Part shown: piece after piece, positions 34,431 through 43,343 of the stretch
How positions within the stretch are numbered: position 1 is the first letter of the stretch
Layout: each line of letters begins with the position of its first letter
Origin: Pandoraea norimbergensis
GTDB lineage: Bacteria; Pseudomonadota; Gammaproteobacteria; Burkholderiales; Burkholderiaceae
DNA: 64,000 nucleotides
NCBI RefSeq assembly: GCF_001465545.3
Contig: NZ_CP013480.3
Span: 5,022,001 to 5,086,000 of the forward strand
Direction of reading: 5' to 3'
Notes under the pieces: generated by a model
What the model was told of the DNA's origin: nothing
The model's database searches: none
The model's input: the letters and a program-made list of their open reading frames with translations, nothing else
Translations under genes and position numbers: made by a program

Positions 34431-35111
34431 ATGACCAATTTAGCTCTCTTCGACCTCGACCACACCCTGCTGCCTACGGACAGCGACAAGGAGTGGGGCC
34501 GCTTCCTCGTGCGCCAGGGCGCCGTCGACCGCGACACATACGCGCAGGCCAACGAGGCCTTCTATCAGGACTACCGTGCAGGCCGGCTCGACATGCCCGC
34601 CTATCTGCGTTTCTGCCTGGCGCCGCTCGCCCGCTACCCGCGCGATCAGCTCGACGCCTGGCACGCGCAGTACATGGAAGAGTCGATCCTGCCGCACGTG
34701 CGCCCCGAAGCGCTCGAATTGCTCGACATCCACCGCAAGGCCGGCGATCTGTGCGCCATCGTGACCGCGACCAACACGTTCGTCACGCGCCCGATCGCCA
34801 AGGCCTTCGGCATCGATCACCTGATCGGCACTGAACCGCAAACTGTCGGCGACGACCCGCAGGCCCGTTACACCGGTGCCTACGTCGGTACGCCGAGCTT
34901 CCGCGAGGGCAAGATCACCCGCACCGAAGCCTGGCTCGCGAGCCTGGGCAAGACGTGGAGTGACTTCGACCACGCATTCTTCTATAGCGATTCTGCCAAC
35001 GACGTCCCCCTGATGGAGAAAGTGAACCATCCGGTGGCGACCAATCCCGATGAAGCTCTGCGCGAAATCGCGCTGGCGCGTCGCTGGCCCATTCTCGAGT
35101 TGTTCCAGTGA
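34431..35111 (+). CDS. HAD-IB family phosphatase (SerB-like)
   Basis: The 226-aa protein has motif I LALFDLDHTLLPTDS (nucleophile Asp), motif II CAIVTATNTF, and motif IV FFYSDSANDVPLME, with the conserved Lys upstream in FREGKITR. This is HAD subfamily IB (phosphoserine phosphatase-like, TIGR01490 type). In Burkholderia such genes are annotated as HAD hydrolase or histidinol phosphatase; the substrate is unproven. Its stop overlaps the GTG of pcnB (GTGA), so the two are coupled. It follows hda by 40 bp but has its own -10 box. Confidence 0.88.
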   Translation: MTNLALFDLDHTLLPTDSDKEWGRFLVRQGAVDRDTYAQANEAFYQDYRAGRLDMPAYLRFCLAPLARYPRDQLDAWHAQYMEESILPHVRPEALELLDIHRKAGDLCAIVTATNTFVTRPIAKAFGIDHLIGTEPQTVGDDPQARYTGAYVGTPSFREGKITRTEAWLASLGKTWSDFDHAFFYSDSANDVPLMEKVNHPVATNPDEALREIALARRWPILELFQ

Positions 35112-36667
35112 TACGCAAACTCATCAAGAAGCTGCTCGGCAAAGAAAGCGGCTCCCCCGACGCCGCTTACAGTGCCACCCCTGCCGGCACGCCGGTCGTC
35201 ATTCCCGTGTCGGTGCACGGCATCGACCCGACGCTGCTCTCGAAGAACGCCGTGCGCGTGACCGACACGCTGCAACAGGCCGGTTTCAAGGCGTTCATCG
35301 TCGGCGGCGCGGTCCGTGACCTGCTGCTGGGCATTGCACCGAAAGACTTCGACGTCGCCACGAGCGCCACGCCCGAGCAAGTGCAGCGCCTGTTCCGGCG
35401 CGCACGCATCATCGGCCGGCGCTTCCAGATCGTGCACGTGCAGTTCGGGCAGGAGATCATCGAGACCTCCACGTTCCGGGCACTGGTCGACGCGATCGAC
35501 AGCGAGCAGATCGGCGCACGCCGTCCCAAGAAGGGCGAACTCGATCGCAAGACCCACGTGACCGATGAGTCGGGCCGCGTGCTGCGCGACAACGTCTGGG
35601 GCGAGCAGGATGAAGACGCGGCCCGCCGCGACTTCACCGTCAACGCGATGTATTACGATCCGGCCGCGCAAACGGTGCATGACTATCACCACGGCTGGGA
35701 AGATATTCAGAAGCGCGTGCTGCGCATGATCGGCGACCCGGCCACGCGCTATCGCGAAGACCCCGTGCGCATGCTGCGCGTGGTGCGCTTTGCCGCCAAG
35801 CTCGGTTTCAAGATCGACGACGCCACGGCCGCACCGATTCCGGAACTCGCGCCGCTCATCGACAACGTGCCTGCCGCGCGTCTGTTCGACGAAATGCTCA
35901 AGCTGCTGCTCTCGGGCCACGCCTGGGGTTGCGTGCAGCAACTGCGCGAACAGGGCCTGCATCACGGCCTGCTGCCGCTGCTCGACGTGGTGCTGGAACA
36001 GCCGCTGGGCGAGAAGTTCGTGACGCTCGCGCTGGCCAACACCGATGCCCGCATTCGTGCGGGCAAACCGGTTTCGCCGGGCTTCCTGTTCGCGGCCCTG
36101 CTCTGGCACCTCGTGCTCGAGAAGTGGCAAGCGTATCAACGCGCCGGCGAATATCCGATTCCTGCGCTGCACCTCGCGATGGACGACGTGCTCGATGCAC
36201 AGACCGGCAAGCTGGCCATCCAGCGCCGCTTTGTCGCCGACATGAAGGAAATCTGGGGCTTGCAGGTGCGTCTGGACAAGCGCGTCGGCCGCACGCCGCT
36301 GCGCCTGCTCGAACACCCGCGTCTGCGCGCCGGTTACGACTTCCTGTTGCTGCGCTGCGAATCGGGTGAAGTGCCTGCCGATGTGGGCCAGTGGTGGACC
36401 GACTTCCTCGAAGGCGACTCCGTCACGCGCGACGCACTGCTCTCGCAGGGTGCGGCTTCGGGCAGCACGCCGGCCGCCAAGCGCCGTCGCCGCCGTCGCA
36501 AGCCGGGCTCGCGTGGCGATGGTGGTAATGAGGGTGGCGATGGTGGTGAAGGCGGCGGCAACTCGGGGGGGGCAAACTCGGGCGGCGATAGTGGTGAGAA
36601 CGCTACCAGCGAGAAAAATGGCAAGCGGGTATCATCGCGACAGCATGGTTCCGAAGGTGCTTCATGA
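35108..36667 (+). CDS. pcnB: Poly(A) polymerase I with extended Gly/Arg tail
   Basis: The 519-aa nucleotidyltransferase adds 3' A-tails that target RNAs for decay. The head AFIVGGAVRDLLLG and DFDVATSATPEQV hold the catalytic Asp pair. RRDFTVNAMYYD and REDPVRMLRVVRFAAKLGF are class II features. From about residue 453 the C-terminus becomes KRRRRRRKPGS followed by ~50 residues of Gly/Asn/Asp/Ser repeats, longer than in E. coli. The GTG start overlaps the HAD stop by 4 bp; the stop overlaps folK by 4 bp (ATGA). pcnB-folK adjacency is common. Confidence 0.94.
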   Translation: MIRKLIKKLLGKESGSPDAAYSATPAGTPVVIPVSVHGIDPTLLSKNAVRVTDTLQQAGFKAFIVGGAVRDLLLGIAPKDFDVATSATPEQVQRLFRRARIIGRRFQIVHVQFGQEIIETSTFRALVDAIDSEQIGARRPKKGELDRKTHVTDESGRVLRDNVWGEQDEDAARRDFTVNAMYYDPAAQTVHDYHHGWEDIQKRVLRMIGDPATRYREDPVRMLRVVRFAAKLGFKIDDATAAPIPELAPLIDNVPAARLFDEMLKLLLSGHAWGCVQQLREQGLHHGLLPLLDVVLEQPLGEKFVTLALANTDARIRAGKPVSPGFLFAALLWHLVLEKWQAYQRAGEYPIPALHLAMDDVLDAQTGKLAIQRRFVADMKEIWGLQVRLDKRVGRTPLRLLEHPRLRAGYDFLLLRCESGEVPADVGQWWTDFLEGDSVTRDALLSQGAASGSTPAAKRRRRRRKPGSRGDGGNEGGDGGEGGGNSGGANSGGDSGENATSEKNGKRVSSRQHGSEGAS

Positions 36668-37176
36668 CTGTTGCCTACATCGGGCTGGGTGCCAATCTTG
36701 GCGACGCCCGTCAATCGATGAAGGACGCCATCGTCTGTCTCGCGCAGCAAATTGGCGTCACGATCATCGGTAAATCCGATTTCTATCGCACCGCTCCCAT
36801 CGAGTCGAGCGGCGACGACTATCTCAATTGCGTCGTTGCCGTCGAGACGTCGCTGACTGCGCGTCAATTGCTCACGCTGTGCCTGAAGATCGAGTTGCAC
36901 TTCGGGCGTGAGCGGCCGTACAAGAACGCGCCGCGCACGCTCGATCTCGATGTTCTCCTCTACGGCGAAGACCGCATTGCCGAGCCGGATCTGATCGTGC
37001 CGCATCCGCGCATGGCAGAACGCGCCTTTGTGCTGCGCCCGCTCGCCGACCTCGCTCCCGAACTCGACATCCCCGGTGTTGGCCGCGTCAGCGCGCTGCT
37101 GCCGGCGGTGGCCGATCAGCGCATCGAACGTGTCGCGCAGTGCTGCTGCCCGACCAAGCGCGCCTACGCATCATGA
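36664..37176 (+). CDS. folK: HPPK, 6-hydroxymethyl-dihydropterin pyrophosphokinase
   Basis: The 170-aa folate enzyme transfers pyrophosphate from ATP to hydroxymethyl-dihydropterin. VAYIGLGANLGDARQSM, SDFYRTAPI, NCVVAVETSL, and the metal-binding RPYKNAPRTLDLDVLLYG then PHPRMAERAFVLRPL match HPPK throughout. Start ATG overlaps pcnB by 4 bp. The last ~15 residues (CCCPTKRAYAS) are Cys-rich and unusual, possibly read-out of the spacer before the next gene. It precedes a deoxynucleoside kinase by 7 bp. Confidence 0.96.
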   Translation: MTVAYIGLGANLGDARQSMKDAIVCLAQQIGVTIIGKSDFYRTAPIESSGDDYLNCVVAVETSLTARQLLTLCLKIELHFGRERPYKNAPRTLDLDVLLYGEDRIAEPDLIVPHPRMAERAFVLRPLADLAPELDIPGVGRVSALLPAVADQRIERVAQCCCPTKRAYAS

Positions 37177-37183
37177 TCGTCCG

Positions 37184-37840
37184 ATGAGATCGCCCGTCCT
37201 CGGGCGTTTTCGCTATCTGGCCGTCGAGGGCCCCATCGGCGTGGGCAAGACATCGCTCGCACGGCGTCTCGCCGACGCGGCCGGTGCCGACTTGATGCTC
37301 GAACAGCCCGCGAACAACCCCTTTCTCGAGCGTTTCTATCGCGACAGCGCGCGCTATGCGCTGCCCGCGCAATTGACGTTTTGTCTGCAACGCGTCGACG
37401 AAGCGATGGAAATTGCACGACGCGATATCGAAGGCAAGCCGATCTTCACCGACTTCCTGCCGGAGAAAGACGGCCTGTTTGCGCGGCTCACGCTGGCCGA
37501 TGACGAGCTCGCGCTGTACCACCGCCTCGTCGCTCACATCGAGCGGGCGCACCGCGCACCGGATCTCGTGATTCATTTGCAGGCGAGCCCCGAGACACTG
37601 TTCTCGCGCATTCAGAAGCGCGCGATTCCGATGGAGCAGCAGATCCCCGACACGTATCTGCGCGCGCTATGCGACATCTACGGCGAATTCTTCTATCATT
37701 ACGCCGCAGCGCCGGTATTGACCGTCGATACGGAACAGTTCGACCCGGCGCACAATGACAGCGATTTCGCGCTGCTGATCGAACGCATCGATCAGATGCG
37801 CGGGCGCAAAGAAGTCTTCGTCAAGGGCGCGCGCCCCTGA
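37184..37840 (+). CDS. Deoxynucleoside kinase
   Basis: The 218-aa P-loop kinase (dNK family) has YLAVEGPIGVGKTSLARRLA (Walker A), EQPANNPFLERFY, FTDFLPEKDGLF and DLVIHLQASPETLFSRIQKR. These resemble bacterial deoxyadenosine/deoxyguanosine kinases. In Burkholderiales such a gene commonly lies between folK and panB, as here. ATG at 37184 (MRSPVLGRFRYLAVEG) is preferred; a longer frame runs inside folK. It would salvage deoxynucleosides. Confidence 0.88.
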   Translation: MRSPVLGRFRYLAVEGPIGVGKTSLARRLADAAGADLMLEQPANNPFLERFYRDSARYALPAQLTFCLQRVDEAMEIARRDIEGKPIFTDFLPEKDGLFARLTLADDELALYHRLVAHIERAHRAPDLVIHLQASPETLFSRIQKRAIPMEQQIPDTYLRALCDIYGEFFYHYAAAPVLTVDTEQFDPAHNDSDFALLIERIDQMRGRKEVFVKGARP

Positions 37841-37957
37841 GCCCACGAGGCTCGGCGGCGCCTCTGCCTCTCTCTCCGATCCATGCGTCGTCGCGGGCGT
37901 ACGACATCACCCGTCCCCGCCCGGCGCGCCAGTGACTCCTCCTGAACCGAGGCCGAC

Positions 37958-38776
37958 ATGAGTTATCTCCAGGAATCCAATCGCAAGGCCGTGACTGTGC
38001 CCGGGCTTGCCGACATGCGTGCGCGCGGCGAAAAGATCGCGATGCTCACCTGCTATGACGCCAGCTTTGCCGCCCTGCTCGATCGCGTGGGCGTCGACGT
38101 GATGCTGATCGGCGATTCGCTCGGCAACGTGATTCAAGGCCAGCGCACCACGCTGCCCGTCACGCTGCGCGACATCTGCTATCACACCGAAACCGTGGCG
38201 CGTAACGCCAGCAAGGCGCTGGTGGTGGCCGATTTGCCGTTCGGCACGTATGGCACGAAGGAACAGGCGTATCAGAGCGCCGTGGCCGTGATGCAAGCCG
38301 GTGCGCAGATGGTCAAGATCGAAGGCGGCGCGTGGCTGGTCGATACCGTGCGCTTCTTGGTCGAGCGCAGCATTCCGGTGTGTGCGCACTTGGGTCTCAC
38401 GCCGCAGTCGGTGCACGCGTTCGGTGGTTTCAAGGTGCAGGCTCGCGATGAAGCCGCCGGGCAACAACTGATTGCCGACACGCGTGCCTTGCAGGCAGCG
38501 GGCGCGCAGTTGGTGGTGCTCGAAGCCATTCCGGCAGCGCTGGCCACGAAGGTCACGCCCGAGTTGCCGACGATGCCGACCATCGGCATTGGTGCCGGCC
38601 CCGACTGCGACGGTCAGGTGCTGGTGCTGCACGACATGCTGGGCGTGTTCCCCGGCAAGTCGCCGAAGTTCTCGATGAACTTCATGGACGGTCAGCCGAG
38701 CATCGCCGCTGCGGTCGAAGCTTATGTGCAGGCGGTCAAGCACGGTACGTTCCCGGCACCGGAGCATTGCTTCTAA
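37958..38776 (+). CDS. panB: Ketopantoate hydroxymethyltransferase
   Basis: The 272-aa enzyme makes ketopantoate from alpha-ketoisovalerate in pantothenate and CoA synthesis. Motifs [54 protein letters not shown] and [20 protein letters not shown] [16 protein letters not shown] are all present. Length and start [14 protein letters not shown] are normal. panC is not adjacent. It ends 11 bp before an exported protein gene. Confidence 0.97.
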   Translation: MSYLQESNRKAVTVPGLADMRARGEKIAMLTCYDASFAALLDRVGVDVMLIGDSLGNVIQGQRTTLPVTLRDICYHTETVARNASKALVVADLPFGTYGTKEQAYQSAVAVMQAGAQMVKIEGGAWLVDTVRFLVERSIPVCAHLGLTPQSVHAFGGFKVQARDEAAGQQLIADTRALQAAGAQLVVLEAIPAALATKVTPELPTMPTIGIGAGPDCDGQVLVLHDMLGVFPGKSPKFSMNFMDGQPSIAAAVEAYVQAVKHGTFPAPEHCF

Positions 38777-38787
38777 GGGGAATCGCC

Positions 38788-39309
38788 ATGAGCACGAGCA
38801 TTTTCAAGCAACGACTGATGACGCTCGTGCTGCCGGCATGCCTGCTCGCAGGTGCCGGAAGTGTCGCGGCACAAGGGGCTCAGAGCACCTTCGTGCCCGA
38901 CGCGAATATCGAAGCGGCCGCGCAGCACTATGCAGCGGACGCGGTGCGCTACGCGTTGATTCAATACTCGGTGACCCTCGACGGATCGGAGAAAAGCATC
39001 GCCGGCGTCGAGACGGTACTGGGCAAGTTGCACGACGCCTACGTCTCACAAGACCCCAAACCCGCCGACACCAAAGTCCTGCAATACGCGCAAGTCTTCG
39101 GCAGTTATATCGGCGAAGTCTATCGTCGCAATCACGGCGGCCAGTGGGGTTTGGTCACCCTCGGCGACCAACGTTTCCCCGGCATGCAGAGTGAAGGCGG
39201 CACCCGTTTTTCCCCATGGGCGAAAACGTACAACCGAATCACGCAGGGCAGCGAAGACAACATCGTCAGCTATTACGACGTTCTGCTAACGATGCCGGGC
39301 AATAAGTAA
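38788..39309 (+). CDS. Exported protein of unknown function
   Basis: The 173-aa protein has a signal peptide (FKQRLMTLVLPACLLAGAG, cleavage near VAAQG). The mature part contains LQYAQVFGSYIGEVYRRNHG and GGQWGLVTLGDQRFPGM. A similar GxYxGEVxRRxxGGxW pattern occurs in several uncharacterised families, so a domain of this type is likely but no function is known. It is 11 bp after panB with a Shine-Dalgarno (aagggg), so it is likely co-transcribed. It is convergent with the histidine kinase gene. Confidence 0.75.
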   Translation: MSTSIFKQRLMTLVLPACLLAGAGSVAAQGAQSTFVPDANIEAAAQHYAADAVRYALIQYSVTLDGSEKSIAGVETVLGKLHDAYVSQDPKPADTKVLQYAQVFGSYIGEVYRRNHGGQWGLVTLGDQRFPGMQSEGGTRFSPWAKTYNRITQGSEDNIVSYYDVLLTMPGNK

Positions 39310-39332
39310 AAACGAACGCCTTCGATGCGCCG

Positions 39333-40721
39333 TCACGCGCTCGCCTTCGGCAACGTCAACACCACCGCAAACCCTTCCCCATCGATGCGCTCGAAGGCCA
39401 TTTGGCCGCCATGCGCGCGCATCACTTCGGCCACCATCGCCAGCCCCAGACTCGCGCCTTCGCGGCCATCGGCACGTGACGAAAACGGCGTGCGCACGCG
39501 CTGCCATTCTGTCTCGGGAATGCCCGGGCCATCGTCGAAGAAACGCAGGCGCCACTGATCGCCATCACCAGTCACGTCCACGTACAACCGATGCGGCGCG
39601 CCGTACGCGAGCGCGTTGACCAGCACGTTCTTGATCGCCTCGCGCAAGCTCAGCGCATCGCCAACGATCATCGCCGGTACGCCCGCCCCCGCCGAGGTTT
39701 CAGGCATTTGCAGCGAGAAATCGATATCGCGATCGGCATACGACAGCGTCTCGCGCATCGCATCCTGCAACAACTCGCCCAGATCGACAGGCGCCGGCGC
39801 CACGCTATCGGCGCGGTGCTGCACCATCGCGTGATTGATCAACTGGTGAATGAGCCCGCCCAAGCCGCGTGCCTGTTTCTGAATGCGGGCAATGTGTGAC
39901 TGGCGAGCGGCTTCGTCATCGGTTTGCGTCAGCATTTCCGCTTGCGCGGTGAGCGCAGTCACAGGCGTGCGCAACTGATGTGCGGCATCGCCGATCACAC
40001 GCCGCATCAGCGCGCGCGAGGTCGCCAGCCGCTGCATGAAGTCGTTGATCGCGCCGACTAACGCGAGCGTTTCTGCGGGTGCCGTGACCGCCAACGGCAC
40101 GAGATCGTTCGAGTCTCGCTCGCGAATCGCCGCCTCGATCTGCTTGAGCGGTGCGAGCGCCTGACGCAGCGTCCATAGCGCCGCGAGCAACGTCAACACG
40201 CCGGTGGCAATCGTGATCAGCAGCGTGTTGTCCGCGAGATTTCGCGTGAATCTCACACGCGCGTTCTGCGTGTGCGCCATCGCCACGACCGCCCACGGAT
40301 GCGCTGCCGCGACCGGCATGCGCCGCCCCACGATGGCAATGCGAATCGGCATCTCCTGATACGTGCCATCGACCACGATGGGGCCCTCGGCGAGCTTGTC
40401 CCACGGAATCGGCGGACGGAATTCCGAATCGCCCGCGACCGAGCGCCCGTTGGGATCGAGCACTGTGTAGAAAATTTGGTCACCGGGGGCGAGTGCCGAG
40501 AACGCCGCAAGTGGCACATCGACGTTCACTTCGCCGTTCTGATACCACGTGTTTTCCGCGACCTGAAGCGCACTGCCGAGCAACCAACGGTCATACGCAC
40601 GGTCGACGGCGGCTCGCGTGGAGAACCAGATACCGAGCAGCACCGCCGCCACGGCGAGTGCCAGCACGACGCCCATCCGGACGACGAGCCGGAGATACAG
40701 TGACCGGCCGGGAACGATCAT
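39333..40721 (-). CDS. Sensor histidine kinase, TctE/QseC-like
   Basis: The 462-aa membrane kinase has a first span at about residues 13-33, a ~130-residue periplasmic domain of the 2CSK_N type, a second span near 165-185 and a HAMP-like helix. The H-box is DAAHQLRTPVTAL, the N-box IKNVLVNALAYG and the G-boxes FFDDGPGIPE and GASLGLAMVAEVMRAHGG. Its ATG overlaps the response regulator stop by 4 bp (ATGA). The long upstream frame to 41144 is antisense noise. Stimulus unknown; TctE senses tricarboxylates. Confidence 0.92.
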   Translation of the reverse strand: MIVPGRSLYLRLVVRMGVVLALAVAAVLLGIWFSTRAAVDRAYDRWLLGSALQVAENTWYQNGEVNVDVPLAAFSALAPGDQIFYTVLDPNGRSVAGDSEFRPPIPWDKLAEGPIVVDGTYQEMPIRIAIVGRRMPVAAAHPWAVVAMAHTQNARVRFTRNLADNTLLITIATGVLTLLAALWTLRQALAPLKQIEAAIRERDSNDLVPLAVTAPAETLALVGAINDFMQRLATSRALMRRVIGDAAHQLRTPVTALTAQAEMLTQTDDEAARQSHIARIQKQARGLGGLIHQLINHAMVQHRADSVAPAPVDLGELLQDAMRETLSYADRDIDFSLQMPETSAGAGVPAMIVGDALSLREAIKNVLVNALAYGAPHRLYVDVTGDGDQWRLRFFDDGPGIPETEWQRVRTPFSSRADGREGASLGLAMVAEVMRAHGGQMAFERIDGEGFAVVLTLPKASA

Positions 40722-41380
40722 GACAGCACGAGTTGGTAGCCCAGCCCGCGCAACGTGCGAATCTGGAATTGCGCAGCAGCGAGCTTCTTGCGCAGGCGCG
40801 CGACGTATTGTTCGAGCGCGTTGGCATTCGGCGGCGATTCGTCGCCATAAAGACGATCCATCAACTCGTCTTTGCCGAAGATGCGCCCCGGACGGGCGGC
40901 GAGAATTTCGAGCAACGTCACTTCGCGACGCGTGAGTTCGACCGGCTGCCCGTCGATTTCCACACCGCGGCTCTTGCGATCGAGCGTCAGATTTGCGCAG
41001 GCGAGTTGATTGGTCGCGTCCTGCCCGGTGCGGCGCATGAGCGCACGCACACGCGCTTCGAGTTCGCGAAAATCGAACGGTTTGGTCAGATAGTCGTCCG
41101 CACCGAGATCGAGTGCGCGCACGCGCTCTTCGATTTCGGCGCACGCGGTGAGCATGAGCACACGCGTGGACAGTCCGCGCTCGCGCACACGTCGAAGCAA
41201 CTCCAGTCCATCGACGTGCGGCAGCATCACGTCGAGAATCAGCAGATCGTAATCGTCACCGATGCGCGCCGCCGCCGAGGCGCCGTCCGTCTCGCAGTCG
41301 AGCGCGTGTCCGAGCCGCCGCAACTGCGTGGCAATCGCTTCCGCCACATCGACGGTGTCTTCCACCAGCATGATGCGCAT
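40718..41380 (-). CDS. OmpR-family response regulator, TctD/QseB-like
   Basis: The 220-aa regulator has a receiver domain (MRIMLVEDTVDVAEAI; phospho-acceptor Asp50 in LILDVMLPH; YLTKPF Lys near 100) and an OmpR-type winged helix (LTRREVTLLEILAARPG, then ALEQYVARLRKKL). It is coupled to the kinase gene and divergent from an ABC importer operon across 144 bp carrying a direct repeat. Control of that importer, by analogy with TctDE, is inference. Confidence 0.94.
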   Translation of the reverse strand: MRIMLVEDTVDVAEAIATQLRRLGHALDCETDGASAAARIGDDYDLLILDVMLPHVDGLELLRRVRERGLSTRVLMLTACAEIEERVRALDLGADDYLTKPFDFRELEARVRALMRRTGQDATNQLACANLTLDRKSRGVEIDGQPVELTRREVTLLEILAARPGRIFGKDELMDRLYGDESPPNANALEQYVARLRKKLAAAQFQIRTLRGLGYQLVLS

Positions 41381-41456
41381 GGTTACAAAGTCTCCTTTTC
41401 TGACTTGTCACGCGATAAACACAGGGTTTGTCCTAGCCCGGCTTATCCCGCTATGT

Positions 41457-41475
41457 CAGCTTCGTTACAGCTTCG
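41457..41475. promoter_or_regulatory. Direct repeat CAGCTTCG x2, candidate response-regulator site
   Basis: CAGCTTCG-tta-CAGCTTCG has an 11-bp period, typical of OmpR-family sites. It sits in the spacer between the response-regulator gene and the ABC ATPase gene, about 50 bp upstream of the ATPase start. Confidence 0.5.
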
Positions 41476-41524
41476 CTGCTTAGTATCGGAGCCGATTATA
41501 AGAGCATCAATCAGGAGACAGGCA

Positions 41525-42322
41525 ATGCCCAACAACCCCCATCCGGCCGCCGGGCCGGTGCCGGCTGGCGCACAGCCGTTGCTGGAAATCGATCAGGTCA
41601 CGCTTCAGTACAAGACCGACGACTACCTCGTGACCGCCGCCCAGCAAGTCAGCTTCAACGTGTACCCCGGCGACCGGTTCGTGTTGCTCGGGCCGTCCGG
41701 TTGCGGCAAATCGACCCTGCTCAAGGCCATCGGTGGCTATCTGCCCCCCGTGAATGGCGAAATTCGCCTGAAAGGCCGCACGGTCACCGAGCCGGGCCCA
41801 GACCGCATGATGGTGTTTCAGGAGTTCGATCAATTGCTGCCGTGGAAAACGGTGCGCCAGAACGTCGAATTCGCGCTCACCGCCAGCGGTCGCCTGAAAG
41901 GCCGCGAAGCCGCCGATCGTGCCGCGCATTACATCGAGAAAGTCGGGCTGGCCAAGTTCATCGACAGCTATCCGCACACGCTCTCGGGCGGCATGAAACA
42001 GCGCGTCTCGATTGCACGCGGCATGGCCATGGAGCCGGACGTGCTGCTCATGGACGAGCCCTTCGCCGCACTCGACGCGCTCACCCGCCGCAAGATGCAG
42101 GACGAGTTGCTGCGCCTGTGGGACGACACGCGCTTCACCGTGCTGTTCGTCACGCACGGCATCGACGAAGCCATTCGCATCGGCACGCGCATTCTGCTGC
42201 TCTCGCCGCACCCGGGACAGGTCAAGGCCGAACTCAACAGCATTGCCCCCGAGCAACTGGGCACCGCCCATCAGAGCGCGCTCGAAACGCGTATCGACCA
42301 ACTGCTGTTCGCGGCGCACTGA
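41525..42322 (+). CDS. ABC importer ATPase, TauB/SsuB/NrtD-like
   Basis: The 265-aa ATPase has Walker A GPSGCGKSTLLKA, VFQEFDQLLPWKTV (the LLPW Q-loop of the nitrate/sulfonate group), signature LSGGMKQRVSIARG, Walker B LLMDEPFAALDALTR and H-loop VTHGIDEAI. It would drive import by the permease and binding protein that follow. ATG at 41525 follows caggagac. The permease starts 10 bp after its stop. Confidence 0.92.
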   Translation: MPNNPHPAAGPVPAGAQPLLEIDQVTLQYKTDDYLVTAAQQVSFNVYPGDRFVLLGPSGCGKSTLLKAIGGYLPPVNGEIRLKGRTVTEPGPDRMMVFQEFDQLLPWKTVRQNVEFALTASGRLKGREAADRAAHYIEKVGLAKFIDSYPHTLSGGMKQRVSIARGMAMEPDVLLMDEPFAALDALTRRKMQDELLRLWDDTRFTVLFVTHGIDEAIRIGTRILLLSPHPGQVKAELNSIAPEQLGTAHQSALETRIDQLLFAAH

Positions 42323-42332
42323 GGAAATTTCC

Positions 42333-43259
42333 ATGACAACGTTGCAACCCGTGCAAGCCGCGCCGACGGCGTCCTCTGCCGAAGCCATCAAATCCGGCAT
42401 CCAGCCCGTGTTCCGCCCCGAATTCGTACTGGAGCCGGTGCCCGCCGAACTCTCGTCGATCCAGCGCCCGCTCTCCACGTTCGAGACGCTTTACCGCCTG
42501 AGCTGGCTGCGCAAGACCGTCATCCTGCTGGTGCTGGCGCTGATCTGGGAAATCTACGGCCGCTGGCTCGACAACGCGCTGCTGTTCCCGAGCTTCACCG
42601 ATACGTTGGAAGCCTTCGTCGGCGGTATCACGAGCGGTGTGTTGCTGCTGCGCGCAGTCGTCTCGCTCAAGACCCTGCTGATCGGCTACGGCATCGGTAT
42701 CGCGCTGGCCGCGATACTCACGACGGTGGCCATCAGTTCGAAGATCGGCAACGACCTGCTCGAAACCCTCACGGCCATGTTCAACCCGCTGCCCGCGATT
42801 GCGCTGCTGCCGCTCGCGCTCATCTGGTTCGGTCTGGGCAACGGCAGCGTGATCTTCGTGCTGGTGCACTCGGTGCTGTGGGCCGTGGCGCTCAACACGC
42901 ACAGCGGCTTTCGCGGCGTGTCGAAGACGCTGCGCATGGTGGGTCAGAACTACGGGCTCAAGCGCTTTGCGCTGGTGCAGCACGTGCTGATTCCGGCTGC
43001 GTTCCCGAGCATTCTCACCGGCCTGAAAGTGGGCTGGGCGTTTGCGTGGCGCACGCTGATCGCCGCCGAACTCGTGTTCGGTGTGTCGTCGGGGTCGGGC
43101 GGCCTTGGCTGGTACATCTTCGAGAACCGCAATTCGCTGGAGACGGCCAACGTGTTTGCCGGCCTGTTCTTCGTGATTCTGATTGGTCTGGCGGTAGAGA
43201 ACCTGCTGTTTGCGCGCATCGAGAAGCGCACGCTGCACCGCTGGGGCATGCAGCACTGA
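42333..43259 (+). CDS. ABC importer permease, TauC/SsuC-like
   Basis: The 308-aa permease has five or six spans and the coupling segment (SKTLRMVGQNYGLKR). FNPLPAIALLPLALIWFGLG is the conserved block of the taurine/sulfonate/nitrate permease group (BPD_transp_1). The ~70-residue N-terminal soluble region is longer than in SsuC. ATG at 42333 follows gaggaaatttcc. Its substrate follows from the binding protein, which is unassigned. Confidence 0.9.
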   Translation: MTTLQPVQAAPTASSAEAIKSGIQPVFRPEFVLEPVPAELSSIQRPLSTFETLYRLSWLRKTVILLVLALIWEIYGRWLDNALLFPSFTDTLEAFVGGITSGVLLLRAVVSLKTLLIGYGIGIALAAILTTVAISSKIGNDLLETLTAMFNPLPAIALLPLALIWFGLGNGSVIFVLVHSVLWAVALNTHSGFRGVSKTLRMVGQNYGLKRFALVQHVLIPAAFPSILTGLKVGWAFAWRTLIAAELVFGVSSGSGGLGWYIFENRNSLETANVFAGLFFVILIGLAVENLLFARIEKRTLHRWGMQH

Positions 43260-43343
43260 TTGACTGATTGATAAGTAACGCGCCTGCGCTTGATTTACTG
43301 GCGGGGGCGTGAATAATTCCAACGATCCGGAGACAAGAACACC

